Source of the DNA: Sordaria brevicollis
Lineage: Eukaryota > Ascomycota > Sordariomycetes > Sordariales > Sordariaceae
Direction: 5' to 3'
NCBI GenBank assembly: GCA_033439795.1
Contig: JAUTDP010000006.1
Span: 1,922,001-1,986,000 of the forward strand
Length of the DNA: 64,000 nt
Numbering within the stretch: position 1 is the stretch's first letter; each line of letters opens with the position of its first letter. The notes below the pieces were generated by a model. The model worked only from the letters and a program-made list of their open reading frames with translations. It had not been told where the DNA came from and did no database searches. Positions 21,907 to 31,969 of this stretch are shown here, piece after piece. The translations under genes were made by a program, and so were the position numbers.

Positions 21907-23925
21907 TCAAATGACGGTACTATCAAGCCTCATCTCCTCCACCTCCCCATCCACCTCCTCTTCCCCCTCAGCAAACCCCATCTGCACACCAACAGCCTTC
22001 AACGCCGCCGGCCAAATGTTTTTCAGACTAGTAGGCATGCTCAGCCGCCTGTTACTTCCCTTCCAGCTTACTGGGCTCTCCTCATCATCCTCCTCCTCCT
22101 CCTCCTCTTTCCTTCGCTGGTGTTCCGACAACAGATCGCCAGGTTCGGAGGCTGAGTCGTCACTTTTTTCGGCGTCTTCTTCCTCTCCCTCCTCATATTC
22201 TCCCTCCCCGTACAGCTGCTCTTCTTGGTGGTCGTCAGCCTCGGGCTCAGGCTCAGGTTCAGAAACCATAACCCCCGACCCCGACCCAGACCCCGACCCA
22301 GCAGACCCTGAACTCAAACCAGATTTAAGCTTGGAACCAGTCCCCGCCACAAACGGAGCAGCTACATCAAACGGATCCTGCCTCGTCGCAAAAACGCCAA
22401 TAGGCGTAAAACTGCTCCCGTCAAAACTATCGAATGACCCGTCGTCTTCGGAATCAGAGGGGTATTCGTCCCAGGGGATTCTACCGGGTGTGATGGGTGT
22501 GGAGAGGTGTTCGGACGGTAGGGAGGTGCTGACGGCGCTGGCGTTGGTCTTGGGAGTGGAAGGTGTGAACTTGGGGGGAGGGGTGCTGGGCGTAGTGGGC
22601 AAAGTGGTGAAGGTGATAGGGTTGGTGGTGAAGGAGGGTGTGACAGCTGAGAGGGGGACGGTTTCTTGAGGTAGGTCCGTTGGTTTGGGGGTATGTTCGT
22701 TTTCTTCGGGTTCGATGGGTTGTTGGTGTTGTTCTTCTTCAGCTGCAGTGACGAAGTGGTGTTCTGGAGCGGGTTGTTGCTCGGCTTGTTCTTGTCCCTC
22801 TTGGGATTGGGATGGTCGAGTCCAGATATCCTCATCAAAGAAACTAACCATCCCGCCGGGCACGAAGCTCGGGCTCAATGGGCTCAGGACTGACGTTGGT
22901 GTGTAGTGATACTCCCCGTTGTCTCCTCCCACGGGCGAAGTGGAATATGAATCAGTAGACATTGGTGTAGCTGGCACCTGTTGCCCATGGTACTGCTGGT
23001 GCCACTGCTGTTGCTGCCCAAAATACCCCTGACTACCATCAACCACCGCCGACATAGGGCTGTATACCAACTGCTGCTGTTGACATTGATGCGTCATAAC
23101 CCACCGGCCCCTATTCACCAACTCGACGTGAATTTCTCCCAGCCTGAGCATGATGAGCTGTTCCTGCTGTGTCGACTCGGCAATTCTGCTTCGCAACAAG
23201 GACATATCTTTCTTGATTTTCTTCTTCTTGGCTGCTGTCGATGGGACTCCCGACCCAGTAGCAGACTCTGGAGTTGAGACAGTACCAGTGGTGGTGGTTA
23301 ACTGCTTCAGAGCCTCCTTCTTTGCTTCCAAGTGGGCATATCTCTGGTACAACCTTGTTGCTCGCTCGCCTTGAGTTTGGAGGTTATGTAAGAGGTAGGA
23401 GCGCTCGTTGTGTAGGTCGGAGAGGGAGCGGGAGGTGGGTTCGAGGCCTGGAATAGCAGGGCCGCCGGGGTGGGGGGTTGATGGGTGGATGTAGTGCATG
23501 CCATGTTGTTGTTGTTGTTGTTGTTGTTGTTGATGCTGCTGCTGCTGGAGTTGGTGGCTTTTGGCTCGAGAGAAGGGGGATAGAGCAGGTCTCTTCTTTG
23601 AGAAGGAAGTGGTGGTGATGCTATCGGTGTTCAAATGGGGGAGAATTGGACGAGTTATGTTGTTACTGTTCGAGGACTGACGACACCGTTGCTTTTGCTG
23701 CTGCCTGAGCTCACTGGCGAGTTTCTCGATCTTGGACTTGACGTCTGCCATTGCGTCGGCGGAAATTATGTTGGAGTGTTTTCCTCCTCCGCCTCCTCTC
23801 ATGACGGGGCTGGGTGGTGAGAGAGTGGTGGTTGTTGACATGGTTGGGCTTGGTGATCTTCCGTTGATGCCGTTTACCAGGGTTGCTAACTCGCCATAGT
23901 TGCTGCTGGTGACTGAAGACGGCAT
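21907..23925 (-). CDS. Unknown Gln-rich, coiled-coil protein (672 aa)
   Basis: Single open frame. I prefer the ATG at 23925 (MPSSVTSSNYGE) over in-frame starts up to 24105, because the extra 60 codons look like untranslated leader. No family recognised. A predicted helix KSKIEKLASELRQQQKQR is followed by a Gln/His tract (about residue 130, encoded by CAA/CAG repeats). Next comes a second helical region (LYQRYAHLEAKKEALKQL, then MSLLRSRIAESTQQEQLIML) suited to a coiled coil. The middle is Pro/Thr-rich; the end is acidic (YEEGEEEDAEKSDD) before a short conserved-looking stretch SLKNIWPAALKAVG. No membrane segment or signal peptide is seen. It converges on bms1 with a 357-base gap. Function cannot be assigned. 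Confidence 0.75.
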   Translation of the reverse strand: MPSSVTSSNYGELATLVNGINGRSPSPTMSTTTTLSPPSPVMRGGGGGKHSNIISADAMADVKSKIEKLASELRQQQKQRCRQSSNSNNITRPILPHLNTDSITTTSFSKKRPALSPFSRAKSHQLQQQQHQQQQQQQQQHGMHYIHPSTPHPGGPAIPGLEPTSRSLSDLHNERSYLLHNLQTQGERATRLYQRYAHLEAKKEALKQLTTTTGTVSTPESATGSGVPSTAAKKKKIKKDMSLLRSRIAESTQQEQLIMLRLGEIHVELVNRGRWVMTHQCQQQQLVYSPMSAVVDGSQGYFGQQQQWHQQYHGQQVPATPMSTDSYSTSPVGGDNGEYHYTPTSVLSPLSPSFVPGGMVSFFDEDIWTRPSQSQEGQEQAEQQPAPEHHFVTAAEEEQHQQPIEPEENEHTPKPTDLPQETVPLSAVTPSFTTNPITFTTLPTTPSTPPPKFTPSTPKTNASAVSTSLPSEHLSTPITPGRIPWDEYPSDSEDDGSFDSFDGSSFTPIGVFATRQDPFDVAAPFVAGTGSKLKSGLSSGSAGSGSGSGSGVMVSEPEPEPEADDHQEEQLYGEGEYEEGEEEDAEKSDDSASEPGDLLSEHQRRKEEEEEEDDEESPVSWKGSNRRLSMPTSLKNIWPAALKAVGVQMGFAEGEEEVDGEVEEMRLDSTVI

Positions 23926-25157
23926 CGTTGTGATGTGGGTATGTATGACAAGGAACGGGAGGTGTACAGATGAATGACTGTGGACAGACAAGACAGAGAG
24001 ACAATAGAGGGAAGAAAGGAGAGAAGGGAGTGAGTGACGATCTTGTGCAACACTTTTTCCCAGGAAGAGAGATCCTAGTTTATGGATGATATCAACTCTA
24101 TGCAAAGCTTTCCGACCAAGAGAGCTCCATGGTCATGAGGACCGGCTTCCCTTAAGCTTGTCCATATATCAAAGCCAGGGCCAAGATCCATGGCTTGGGC
24201 TGCTCTAAGCGCTCATCTCATTCAGCATTTCCCAGACCGTATCGACCTCCTGCTCGGTAATGATTTCATTATCGACCATACCAAAGGAGCCATCCCATCA
24301 CTTCGGCACCGGAAAAGCCGCCAAGGTCTAGCCCGTCTTTTGGACTTTGAGCCTCGTGGCTTCCAGACCCCCCATGTGCTTGACAAAGCCGACTCCTCGG
24401 TGGAGCCAATCGCCTGGGCTTCTCAGAACAATACTCGACTTATCACACCCATTTGCTGACATGCTGGGTTTTCTTAGTCCTCCCTTGGAAACCTTGGACA
24501 GGGGGCGTTTCTGCTCGCCGGGTCAGGCTACCCTGAAAGAAAGGGCAAAAAGAGAGTGTGGCGTTCGCTCAACTTCTAGGCATTGGTCGGCTAAGCTAGA
24601 AGCAAGCCCCCGTTTATCGGATTGAGGTTTAAGGCTTAAGGACGTAAACAAAGAAAACACACTTACGCCGCCCCTCGTGTGGTGGCTTGACGAAAACCCA
24701 AAGAAAAGGGAGAGAGAACTTGGTGGCTTGAATCCTCGATTGGGAAAAATACCCGAGAGGGCCCATTGCCTTTCCCTTCCCTTCTTCTTGGTAAGATCTT
24801 GTCAGACAAACAATCGTCAAGCCCCGTCAGGCAAGAAATCAGGTCAGCGAGGCCACTGGCCGAGGAGGCTTGACACCTGAGGACTTCGCGGCTTTATGTT
24901 TGCTCGGCCCTGACTTCTTGATCCAATCTCTCTCCCTCTTCGGAGAGGCAACCATTCACCTCCGGACAGGCCCCGGAAGTTCCTAGTTCGGGGCCGAAGA
25001 ATGTTGAAGATTGAACACTCGTCCACGTGCAAAGTAAGACAATTCCAGAAGAAAAGTTGGTAGAGAATAGCAAGCTCATACCCAGTCCCTCATAACCCTA
25101 GCTCTCAAAGGGAGAAACCCAAGATGTTATCAAAAGGTTACCTACCCAGACCTACGT
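23926..25157. other. Intergenic region
   Basis: Holds the leader and promoter of the Gln-rich gene (to about 24130) and the 3' flank of the radical SAM gene. Short frames here (for example 24190-24459) show no recognisable motif or codon pattern. Confidence 0.45.
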
Positions 25158-27485
25158 CTAAATGTTAAACCCATCATGCCTAGGCGGATCACAAAACCTC
25201 CACAGTCCAGCTTTTTCCGCCGCCTTCCTTACAGTTTCCACCTCTTCATTCGTCACAGCCCGATTGATTTCGGCATATCTTCTTTCTTCCTTTTTGTCTC
25301 CTTCCACATTTACGCCGTGCTTTCTGGTGTTCACCTTCCCCACATGCGCCGCCGGCCTATACTGCTCCATTAGATTCACAAACAGATCCCGACTGACCTC
25401 CTTGGCAAGCCACTGCATAATCTCTTTACTTTCGTCCTCCAGGCCAGGCATTATTAGATGCCTCACCAGCACGCCAGACTTGGCGATTCCGTCGCCCGTA
25501 AAACATAAATCACCAACTTGCGCGTGCATGGCTTTGATGGATTCACGAGCTGTGGCTGCGTAGTCATCGGCTTTGAGCAGACGCTTGGAGGTGGATGGGG
25601 ACCAGACTTTGAAGTCGGGTAGGTAAATGTCGATTAAGCCGTCGAGTAATTCCAAAGATTCGAGGGAGTCGTAAGAGGAGGTGTTGTAGATTATCGGGAT
25701 GCGGAGTCCATTGGAGCGCGCGTGTAGGATGGAGAGAGCTACTTGGGGGACGACACTGTTGTCGCACGGGATAGGTCAAAGAGGTTAGCTGGTCATTTAC
25801 CGTGTGTCTTTGTGAACATATGCCGTGCCGTTGACGGACGGGATGAAGGATGGGTCGGTAGTAAGATACGAGATTTAAAAATCTGGGGTTATTCCGGGGG
25901 CGACGGTACGACGAAGAAGGAAGAGGACTCACTGTTCAGGGGTAACAAGGTTGATGTTGTGCACATTCCCGACATCTTGCAGCTTGATGTACCAGTCACC
26001 TAGCTCTTCGGGTGTCAAGTCCATGCCGTTTCGCTGGTGAGAGATATCGTGGTTTTGGCAGAAGACGCAGCGGAGGTTGCACATGCTGTTCGTCACAACC
26101 GTTGATTTCATCAGCTTTCTGTTTTACATACTCTCTTGACTTCCAAATTTAGGTGTGATGAGTACTTACCTGAAGAAGACCGAACCGCTCCCGTGATGAC
26201 CCTGAATGCATGGTTCTGTCCATCATCACTCCATTAGACTTTGGTCAACAACGACGACAAATTCGAGAACTTCCAATCGATTTCCTCTCCCTCCCCTCTC
26301 TCCATGTCCTTCCCGTCCCTTACATGGTGATGCTGGGAAATGCAAGCCACCAAAAAAGCCACTTCTGCCGGGATCAAAGAGACCCTTCTTTCATAGCGCC
26401 ATCATCAACGGATAGTTCCCATCCAATCGCAAGTGTCAATCCCTCCTCTTCCTCTTTGAGATGGGTGGAAGAACCGCCTTATTTTCTCCCTTGCGGTTGT
26501 GACCTGAGCCACCCTTTGAAGGTCACTCGTTCCCCTCCCAATCACCCACCAGAAGGGGTAGTCTGCTGCCCTTGCCGCCGCCACAGTGAGAGGGGGAGGA
26601 CAATTCTAACGGAGTGAACGCCGCCTTGGTTCTATACCAGAGGACTCCGGACGATGCATGTCTGTCCCTCAACTTCCAGACCCTTTGGTTCTTCTTCTGG
26701 ACCCTGATACCCAAACTTCACCCTCTCCCATGCTGTCACCTTGAAGCTCGGTAGAAACACCAAACAGCGTCATGTAGTGTCGCAGCCCCCTTTCCCTTTT
26801 CCTCATCAACACTCCCCAAAATCACCATCATCACTTCCCAGCGGGATTCCTCTTTTCATCAAGTGACAGCTTCCATCAATTCCTCCTCTTCCACCTTTCC
26901 AGCATCATCACGCATTCCTCCCTGGACCCTTTTCCCTCTCATCATCATCACTCTCCTCCCATCATCCACCTCCTAGCACCATCACTCCTCCTCCCCACCA
27001 TAGATCCCCAAAACACAATAACGAAAAAGAGAGAGTAACTACTCACCTTCCCCAAAATGCGGCGCAATAACATTAACCTTCGCCTTCTCCCCAATCAAAC
27101 ACCACCCCGTCTTTTCGTATCTATTGACCCCACACTTTCTTGGACACAAGTTGCATTTGGCCAAGTGGGCATACGCCGCGGATCGCTTCTTGGAGGCGTC
27201 GGTTTCAGACAATAAAAGGTAGCGCGGGGTGTAAGTGTCTAGGAGGAAGGGGGGTGCTAGGTGGAGGCGTCTTTTTTGGTGGGTTTGTTTGTTGTTGTGA
27301 GGGTTTAAGAAAGGGGAAGATCTGGGAGAGTTGGGGATGGGGCGGGTGAGTAGAGTGGGGTTGGAGGGGAAGGGGTGGTGGACGTGATGGGTGTAGGAGA
27401 GGAGGTGTTTGCTGGCGATAGGGAGAATTCGAGGTAGGGCGGAAGAGGAGAGGTGGTGGAGGGGTTGAGTCGTCAAGGGGAGCAT
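25158..27485 (-). CDS. PflX-like radical SAM iron-sulfur protein (411 aa, four exons)
   Basis: Exons 27485-27047, 26215-26170, 26085-25933 and 25755-25158, with GT/AG borders and consistent phases; 411 residues. It matches the uncharacterised PflA-homologous radical SAM group (PflX, COG1313). An N-terminal Cys motif CNLCPRKCG is followed by CIQGHHGSGSVFFS, then the cluster ligands CNLRCVFC assembled across the 26170/26085 splice, FCQNHDIS, INLVTPE, and IYLPDFKVW. The three cysteines that hold the 4Fe-4S cluster are present. About 100 residues ahead of the first motif are basic, His/Pro/Ser-rich and lack acidic residues, which suits a mitochondrial presequence (inferred). The first intron is unusually long (831 bases, CT-rich). 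The substrate of this family is not known to me. Confidence 0.88.
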
Positions 27486-28188
27486 GGTGGTGTGGTCCGA
27501 TATGCCGTTGCTTGTGATAAAGCGGAATGATGGAAAATAAATGAGGTCTCGAATTAGGTAGAAAAGAGATAGGTAGGTAGAAGGCCGAGTGAGTGTCGAC
27601 GCCCTGAAACGAAACGAAGTTGTCGTGAGGTGGAGAACCGAGCAAGCCGCAGAGGTCGGGCCGGGAAGGAAGTGGCAAGTATGCACTAACAATTTCTACT
27701 ACAACGGCAACTAACCAACCAGCAAACATCAACCACACAATACCTCAACCTACTTACTTGCACGAATAGAACAACTATATCCAGGCGTTAAACGGGAAGG
27801 TTTCCTTGGGATGGCTGGGAGATATAGAACTCACTTGGTCGTCATATCGGTATTGAGTCGAGAACACTGGGATATGGTTAATATTTTCTGCATGAATAGA
27901 GCAACAAGAAGGAAGCTGGGTTATTTGAGCCGAGCAAGGTCTTTCTAATTAGGTATATTAACTCTGTAGTTGTAGGTGTATAGCGAGTCTTTCCTGTTGC
28001 AATTTCGGATCGTATGTCCGTCTCCTGACCCATCGATTTGATATCTCGGTTCCGCGTCTCTTGATCCGTTGAAAATCCTGTATAGTGTGTCGATGATAAT
28101 ATGCGCCGTGTATGTTTGCTCGCTTGCTCGCTTTCTTCTTCGTAACCCATCCATCCTATCCAGATGTCCGTTTCCTTTCTTTCTCTCT
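27486..28188. other. Intergenic region
   Basis: Promoter side of the radical SAM gene and 3' side of the NECAP gene. No frame or repeat recognised. Confidence 0.5.
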
Positions 28189-29001
28189 TTATTCAAACAT
28201 TCCATTCGGTCCATCATCAAACCCTAGCTCCTGAGCAGATGGCTGTCGCCTATGCCCACCCCGTCCACTACTGGGCGGCGGCGGCAAGAAACCAAAGTTA
28301 TTGCCTCCAGATGATGACGATGACGGAGGAGGGGGCAGTGAAAACGCCGACAAAGGCTGATTATCCAGATCCGTCGACAAAGGACGATCCTGCCTCGACC
28401 TCCTCCCGAACTTGGTCCCAGTCAAGTTTACCGTAATCGTCTCTCCCTCTTTCAAACTATAATCCTTCTTTTCCTCTGCCTCCTGTTTCTTGCTCGACTT
28501 GATCAGAGGCGCCACGCCCTCGATCAGACCCAAGCTCTTTTGCGCCTCCTGGAGGGCAACACCGAAATCGAAAGCCTCGCTGCGCTCCTCGAAGCCGATG
28601 CCCAGCATGGCCTTCTTCCCACTGGTAGGATCCTGGACGCGCAGGGCAAAGAAGCGGGAGCTGTCGATGGCGGCCTCGACGACGGCCTGGGTGGTGTAGG
28701 GGGCGGCGGCGATCAGGTCGTTTGTGTTTGGGTCCTCGAGCACAATGTCGACTTTGACCGTGTCTTTCTCGGCCATCTGCTCGGGGAGCTGGGGCGGGAT
28801 GGAGGTCTCGATGATGCGCACACGGCCGGTGAAGATATGGGCCTTAGGGTCGGCGGTCCAGTCGGCGGCCATGTGGCCCTTGGTCGAGCGCATAGGGGGG
28901 ATCTGGTAGATGTGGACCGACGAGTTGGTGATGTGGAGGATGCGCTGGATGGCGTCGGCGGGGAGGGGGGCCTGCGTGGCCGGGTCCATGAGGGAGGTCA
29001 T
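28189..29001 (-). CDS. NECAP family endocytic adaptor-binding protein (270 aa)
   Basis: Single exon. NECAP proteins bind the AP-2 adaptor and help form clathrin-coated vesicles at the plasma membrane. The N-terminal 160 residues are the PH-like PHear (DUF1681) domain: SSVHIYQIPP, GHMAADWTAD, FTGRVRIIE, AAIDSSRFFALRVQD and the signature IGFEERSEAFDF. The rest is disordered, with poly-Pro/Ser stretches, a VNLTGTKFGRRS segment and an acidic Phe-containing C-terminus (GFDDGPNGMFE) that may serve as an adaptor-binding peptide. Length is typical. It is divergent from the eIF2B alpha gene across about 0.9 kb. Confidence 0.93.
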   Translation of the reverse strand: MTSLMDPATQAPLPADAIQRILHITNSSVHIYQIPPMRSTKGHMAADWTADPKAHIFTGRVRIIETSIPPQLPEQMAEKDTVKVDIVLEDPNTNDLIAAAPYTTQAVVEAAIDSSRFFALRVQDPTSGKKAMLGIGFEERSEAFDFGVALQEAQKSLGLIEGVAPLIKSSKKQEAEEKKDYSLKEGETITVNLTGTKFGRRSRQDRPLSTDLDNQPLSAFSLPPPPSSSSSGGNNFGFLPPPPSSGRGGHRRQPSAQELGFDDGPNGMFE

Positions 29002-29903
29002 CTTTGGATATCGGTTGTTGTATGATTATTCGAGAAAAATGCTGAGGTGGTTGCTATCAAGGGGACTTATAGTCGGCAAAGGCAACCAAAAAACCAAGGG
29101 AGAGGAAACTCAGGAACATCGCCAACAGAGTCATGGTTTCAAGTTGATAAAGAAGTGGAAGGAGGGGACAATGACGGTAAAGGATCTCCCAACGCTAGAC
29201 CCCTACGCTAGCTAGCTTCACCCACCTCAGGGCATCCATTTCCCCTTGCTGCCCCTGTTCCATCTCAAAGTGGAAGCAAGCAACAGCGGGACGGACCAGG
29301 GGCTGGATCGGTGGCAGGTGCAAACCACCACAGGGGACAACCCTTCTGTCACCCTCTGTTGTTTCGACAGCACAGCCGCTGTAAACAAAACGTGACTGGG
29401 CAGGGGCGGTGACAAGCCGCAACACACCTCAGCGGGGCACGCATGAACTGAGGAAACAAAGAAGCTTGTCGTTGACGTGCAGTTGTACGCAAGAATGGGG
29501 CGGTGAAAAGTGGCAGAATACTTATCGCAACCGGCCGCAATTGGGAATTTGGGATGAAAGGTTACATGAAGAGTTGCGACACATGATTTGAGTCACACTT
29601 TGGAGCTCTGCAGAGAGGACAATACCTTTGCAGCACGACGCGTCTCGATCATTATTATACAATTATCAATAAATATTGTCTTCACAGCCCAGACCTCTCT
29701 GCTATATCTCCAACCTGACACCCAAAAGCGGAACCATTTCCCAAGCTTTCTCGACTAACACCCCGAACCCTCCCCACTTCGGTCGCAGCAGCTGTGCTTC
29801 TTTGGGAGTGTGTATGTTTTGGCGAAAACCACCACTTCCCACCTTTACAGCAACAACACACTTTGTCGTCCTTTCCTCCACAAACCATACCCTCCCGACA
29901 AGA
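29002..29903. other. Divergent promoter region (NECAP / eIF2B alpha)
   Basis: About 0.9 kb between divergent starts. Contains AT-rich sequence near 29650-29680 ahead of the eIF2B alpha gene; no clear gene or repeat. Confidence 0.45.
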
Positions 29904-31039
29904 ATGGCAACCGACGACCTATCCAACAAGCCGCTCGCGGTACGGACGACATCGTCCACCTCCACCGACAGCGCCACCAGCCAAGATGGTGCCTCATTCG
30001 AGTGAGTTTGTTTCCCTCCATGCGTCATACCACATCTGCCGCCGCAAAACCACCATACTCACCAGCAAACCATGTGTCCAACAGCATCGTCAAAACCTAC
30101 CGCTCCCTCCTCTCCTCCGACCCCGACATGACCATGCCCGTAGCAGCCATCGAATCCCTCATCGAGCTTCTCCGCGTGACCCCCTCCTCCACAGCAATGG
30201 AAACCGTCGAAGTCGTCAAGACCCAAAAGGCCCTCCTCCTCGACAGCGCCCCCAACCCTCTCCCTCTCCTGGCAGGAGCCGATCTCTTCGAGCAATACCT
30301 CCTCCGGTCGCTTAGAGGGCAGACCGCCGAGTCGTTCGACGAAACCAAACGTCACTTGCTCAAGAACCGCCAACTCTTCGCCGCCCGCGCCAAGTCCGCG
30401 AGAGACAACATCGCCGTCATCGGCTCCCGCTACATCTCGGATCGCAAAATCGTTTTGGCGGCCGGCGGCTCAAGGGTGGTGACCAAAATCCTCGTGCACG
30501 CCGCGACGAGCAGGCCGAACGTTCACTTCAAGGTGATTTACGTCATGGACGGCTCCCCGCACTGCGATGCTTCCGTGGCTAGCCTCCGCGAGGCCGGTCT
30601 CGAGGTTGAGACAATCTCGACGAGCAAGGTGGCGTATGTGTTGAAAGACCAAAAGGACATCAATTTGGTGCTGGTCGGGTCCGAAGTGGTGATGCAAAAC
30701 GGCGGCATTATCAGCCGGATGGGAACCTCCCAGCTGGCTTTACTCACACGCTACGCCGGAGGGTCGCAGAAGAGGTTTTTCGTCGCTGCGGAAAGTCATA
30801 AGATTGTACGCAAGACCCCGCTCTGGCACCCGCAGGTGTTGAGGGTCGGCGTGAAGCAGAAGGATATCAGCAAGTTTGCTAATGTCGGGGTTGATCCCGT
30901 GGGCCAGGAGGCCAGGGATTGGGTTGCCGATAGGGATGAGGTGGATTATACGGATCCGGAGCTGATTGATGGGATTGTGACGGAGCAGGGGGTCAAGATG
31001 CCGAGTCAGATTTGGGAGTTGGTTGATTATGAGAAGTAG
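29904..31039 (+). CDS. gcn3: Translation initiation factor eIF2B subunit alpha (350 aa, two exons)
   Basis: Regulatory subunit of eIF2B, the GDP-GTP exchange factor for eIF2; with the beta and delta subunits it senses eIF2-P (yeast Gcn3). Exons 29904-30001 and 30085-31039, product 350 residues. After a Ser/Thr-rich N-terminal extension of about 30 residues, the helical N-domain begins IVKTYRSLLSSDPDMTMPVAAIESL. The Rossmann-like C-domain shows LAAGGSRVVTKIL, VIYVMDGSPHCDA, LVGSEVVMQNGGIISRMGT and FVAAESHKI, and ends IWELVDYEK. The fit over the whole length is strong. It converges on the class VII chitin synthase gene. Confidence 0.96.
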
Positions 31040-31969
31040 AGCTTCTCGTTGACGTCAAATGGGGATGCGAAGTGTCGAGATGTGTTGGAGAAGATGGGAG
31101 ACAAGAGGATGGTCCTATGAATGGGATGGAATGGATGAATGGACCTTCCTGGCTTTCAACTTACAGGTGGGAGTACTGTGGTAAAAAATATCTTGCAGCA
31201 TTATTAAGGCGTTTATAGGGAAATGGAAATGGGATGCTAGGTTACGATATCTTCTTTTGAGGCTCAGATTTGTCGGTGTGTCTGTTCATATGTGCTCAGC
31301 ACTACTTAGATTCACGTCAAGAGTCAATATGTGAAAATTCCAGTGTGAACAGGAATCAGACCTCTTTCGCTGCAATCTACCTGGTATATTGGGGAAATGG
31401 CTGGAAGTGTGATGGGGTTGAGTTTCTGTGGTTTCTTGAAAACCCTTGAGCCATGATAAAAAAAATCAAATACATAATCAAAAAAAATTCCATGTACATA
31501 TAGCAGGTCCTGTTCGACGACATTCCCATTGATATATGTTAAAGCCACAGAGAAGGCGCGGTATCTATCGTTGGATCAGCCGGAATACTTTCATCGTATG
31601 ATCATACGCCCTTAACTACAACGGCAACTTGATGATGTCGGACCAGACTTCCATCTCCCTTTTGTCATTCAACGTCGACAGAGTATTCACGCTCGGCGGG
31701 CACACAAGTATAGGTTGTAAATGCAAATACATTGCTATGATATGACGAAACTATCCAAAAACTTAAGCCAAAAAACTAAGAATATCCAAAAAAAGATAGT
31801 GTCTATGCTACTATGTCCATTAATCAAGTATTTTTTTCAACCTCGCACACCAACAGCCAACAACAAAAATATCCAAACCAAACCCGTCCATACAATCAAT
31901 AAAACCCAAAACAGCTCATCCCATTAATGACATGAATCAGGTTCCGTTTCCGTCAGATCAGTTCACAGA
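31040..31969. other. Convergent intergenic region
   Basis: 3' flanks of the eIF2B alpha and class VII chitin synthase genes. AT-rich with short A and T runs (31440-31500, 31740-31900); no gene seen. Confidence 0.5.

Noticed and set aside
29349..29591. Short frames on both strands in the divergent NECAP / eIF2B alpha promoter region
   Set aside because: Overlapping short frames with no protein-like composition.
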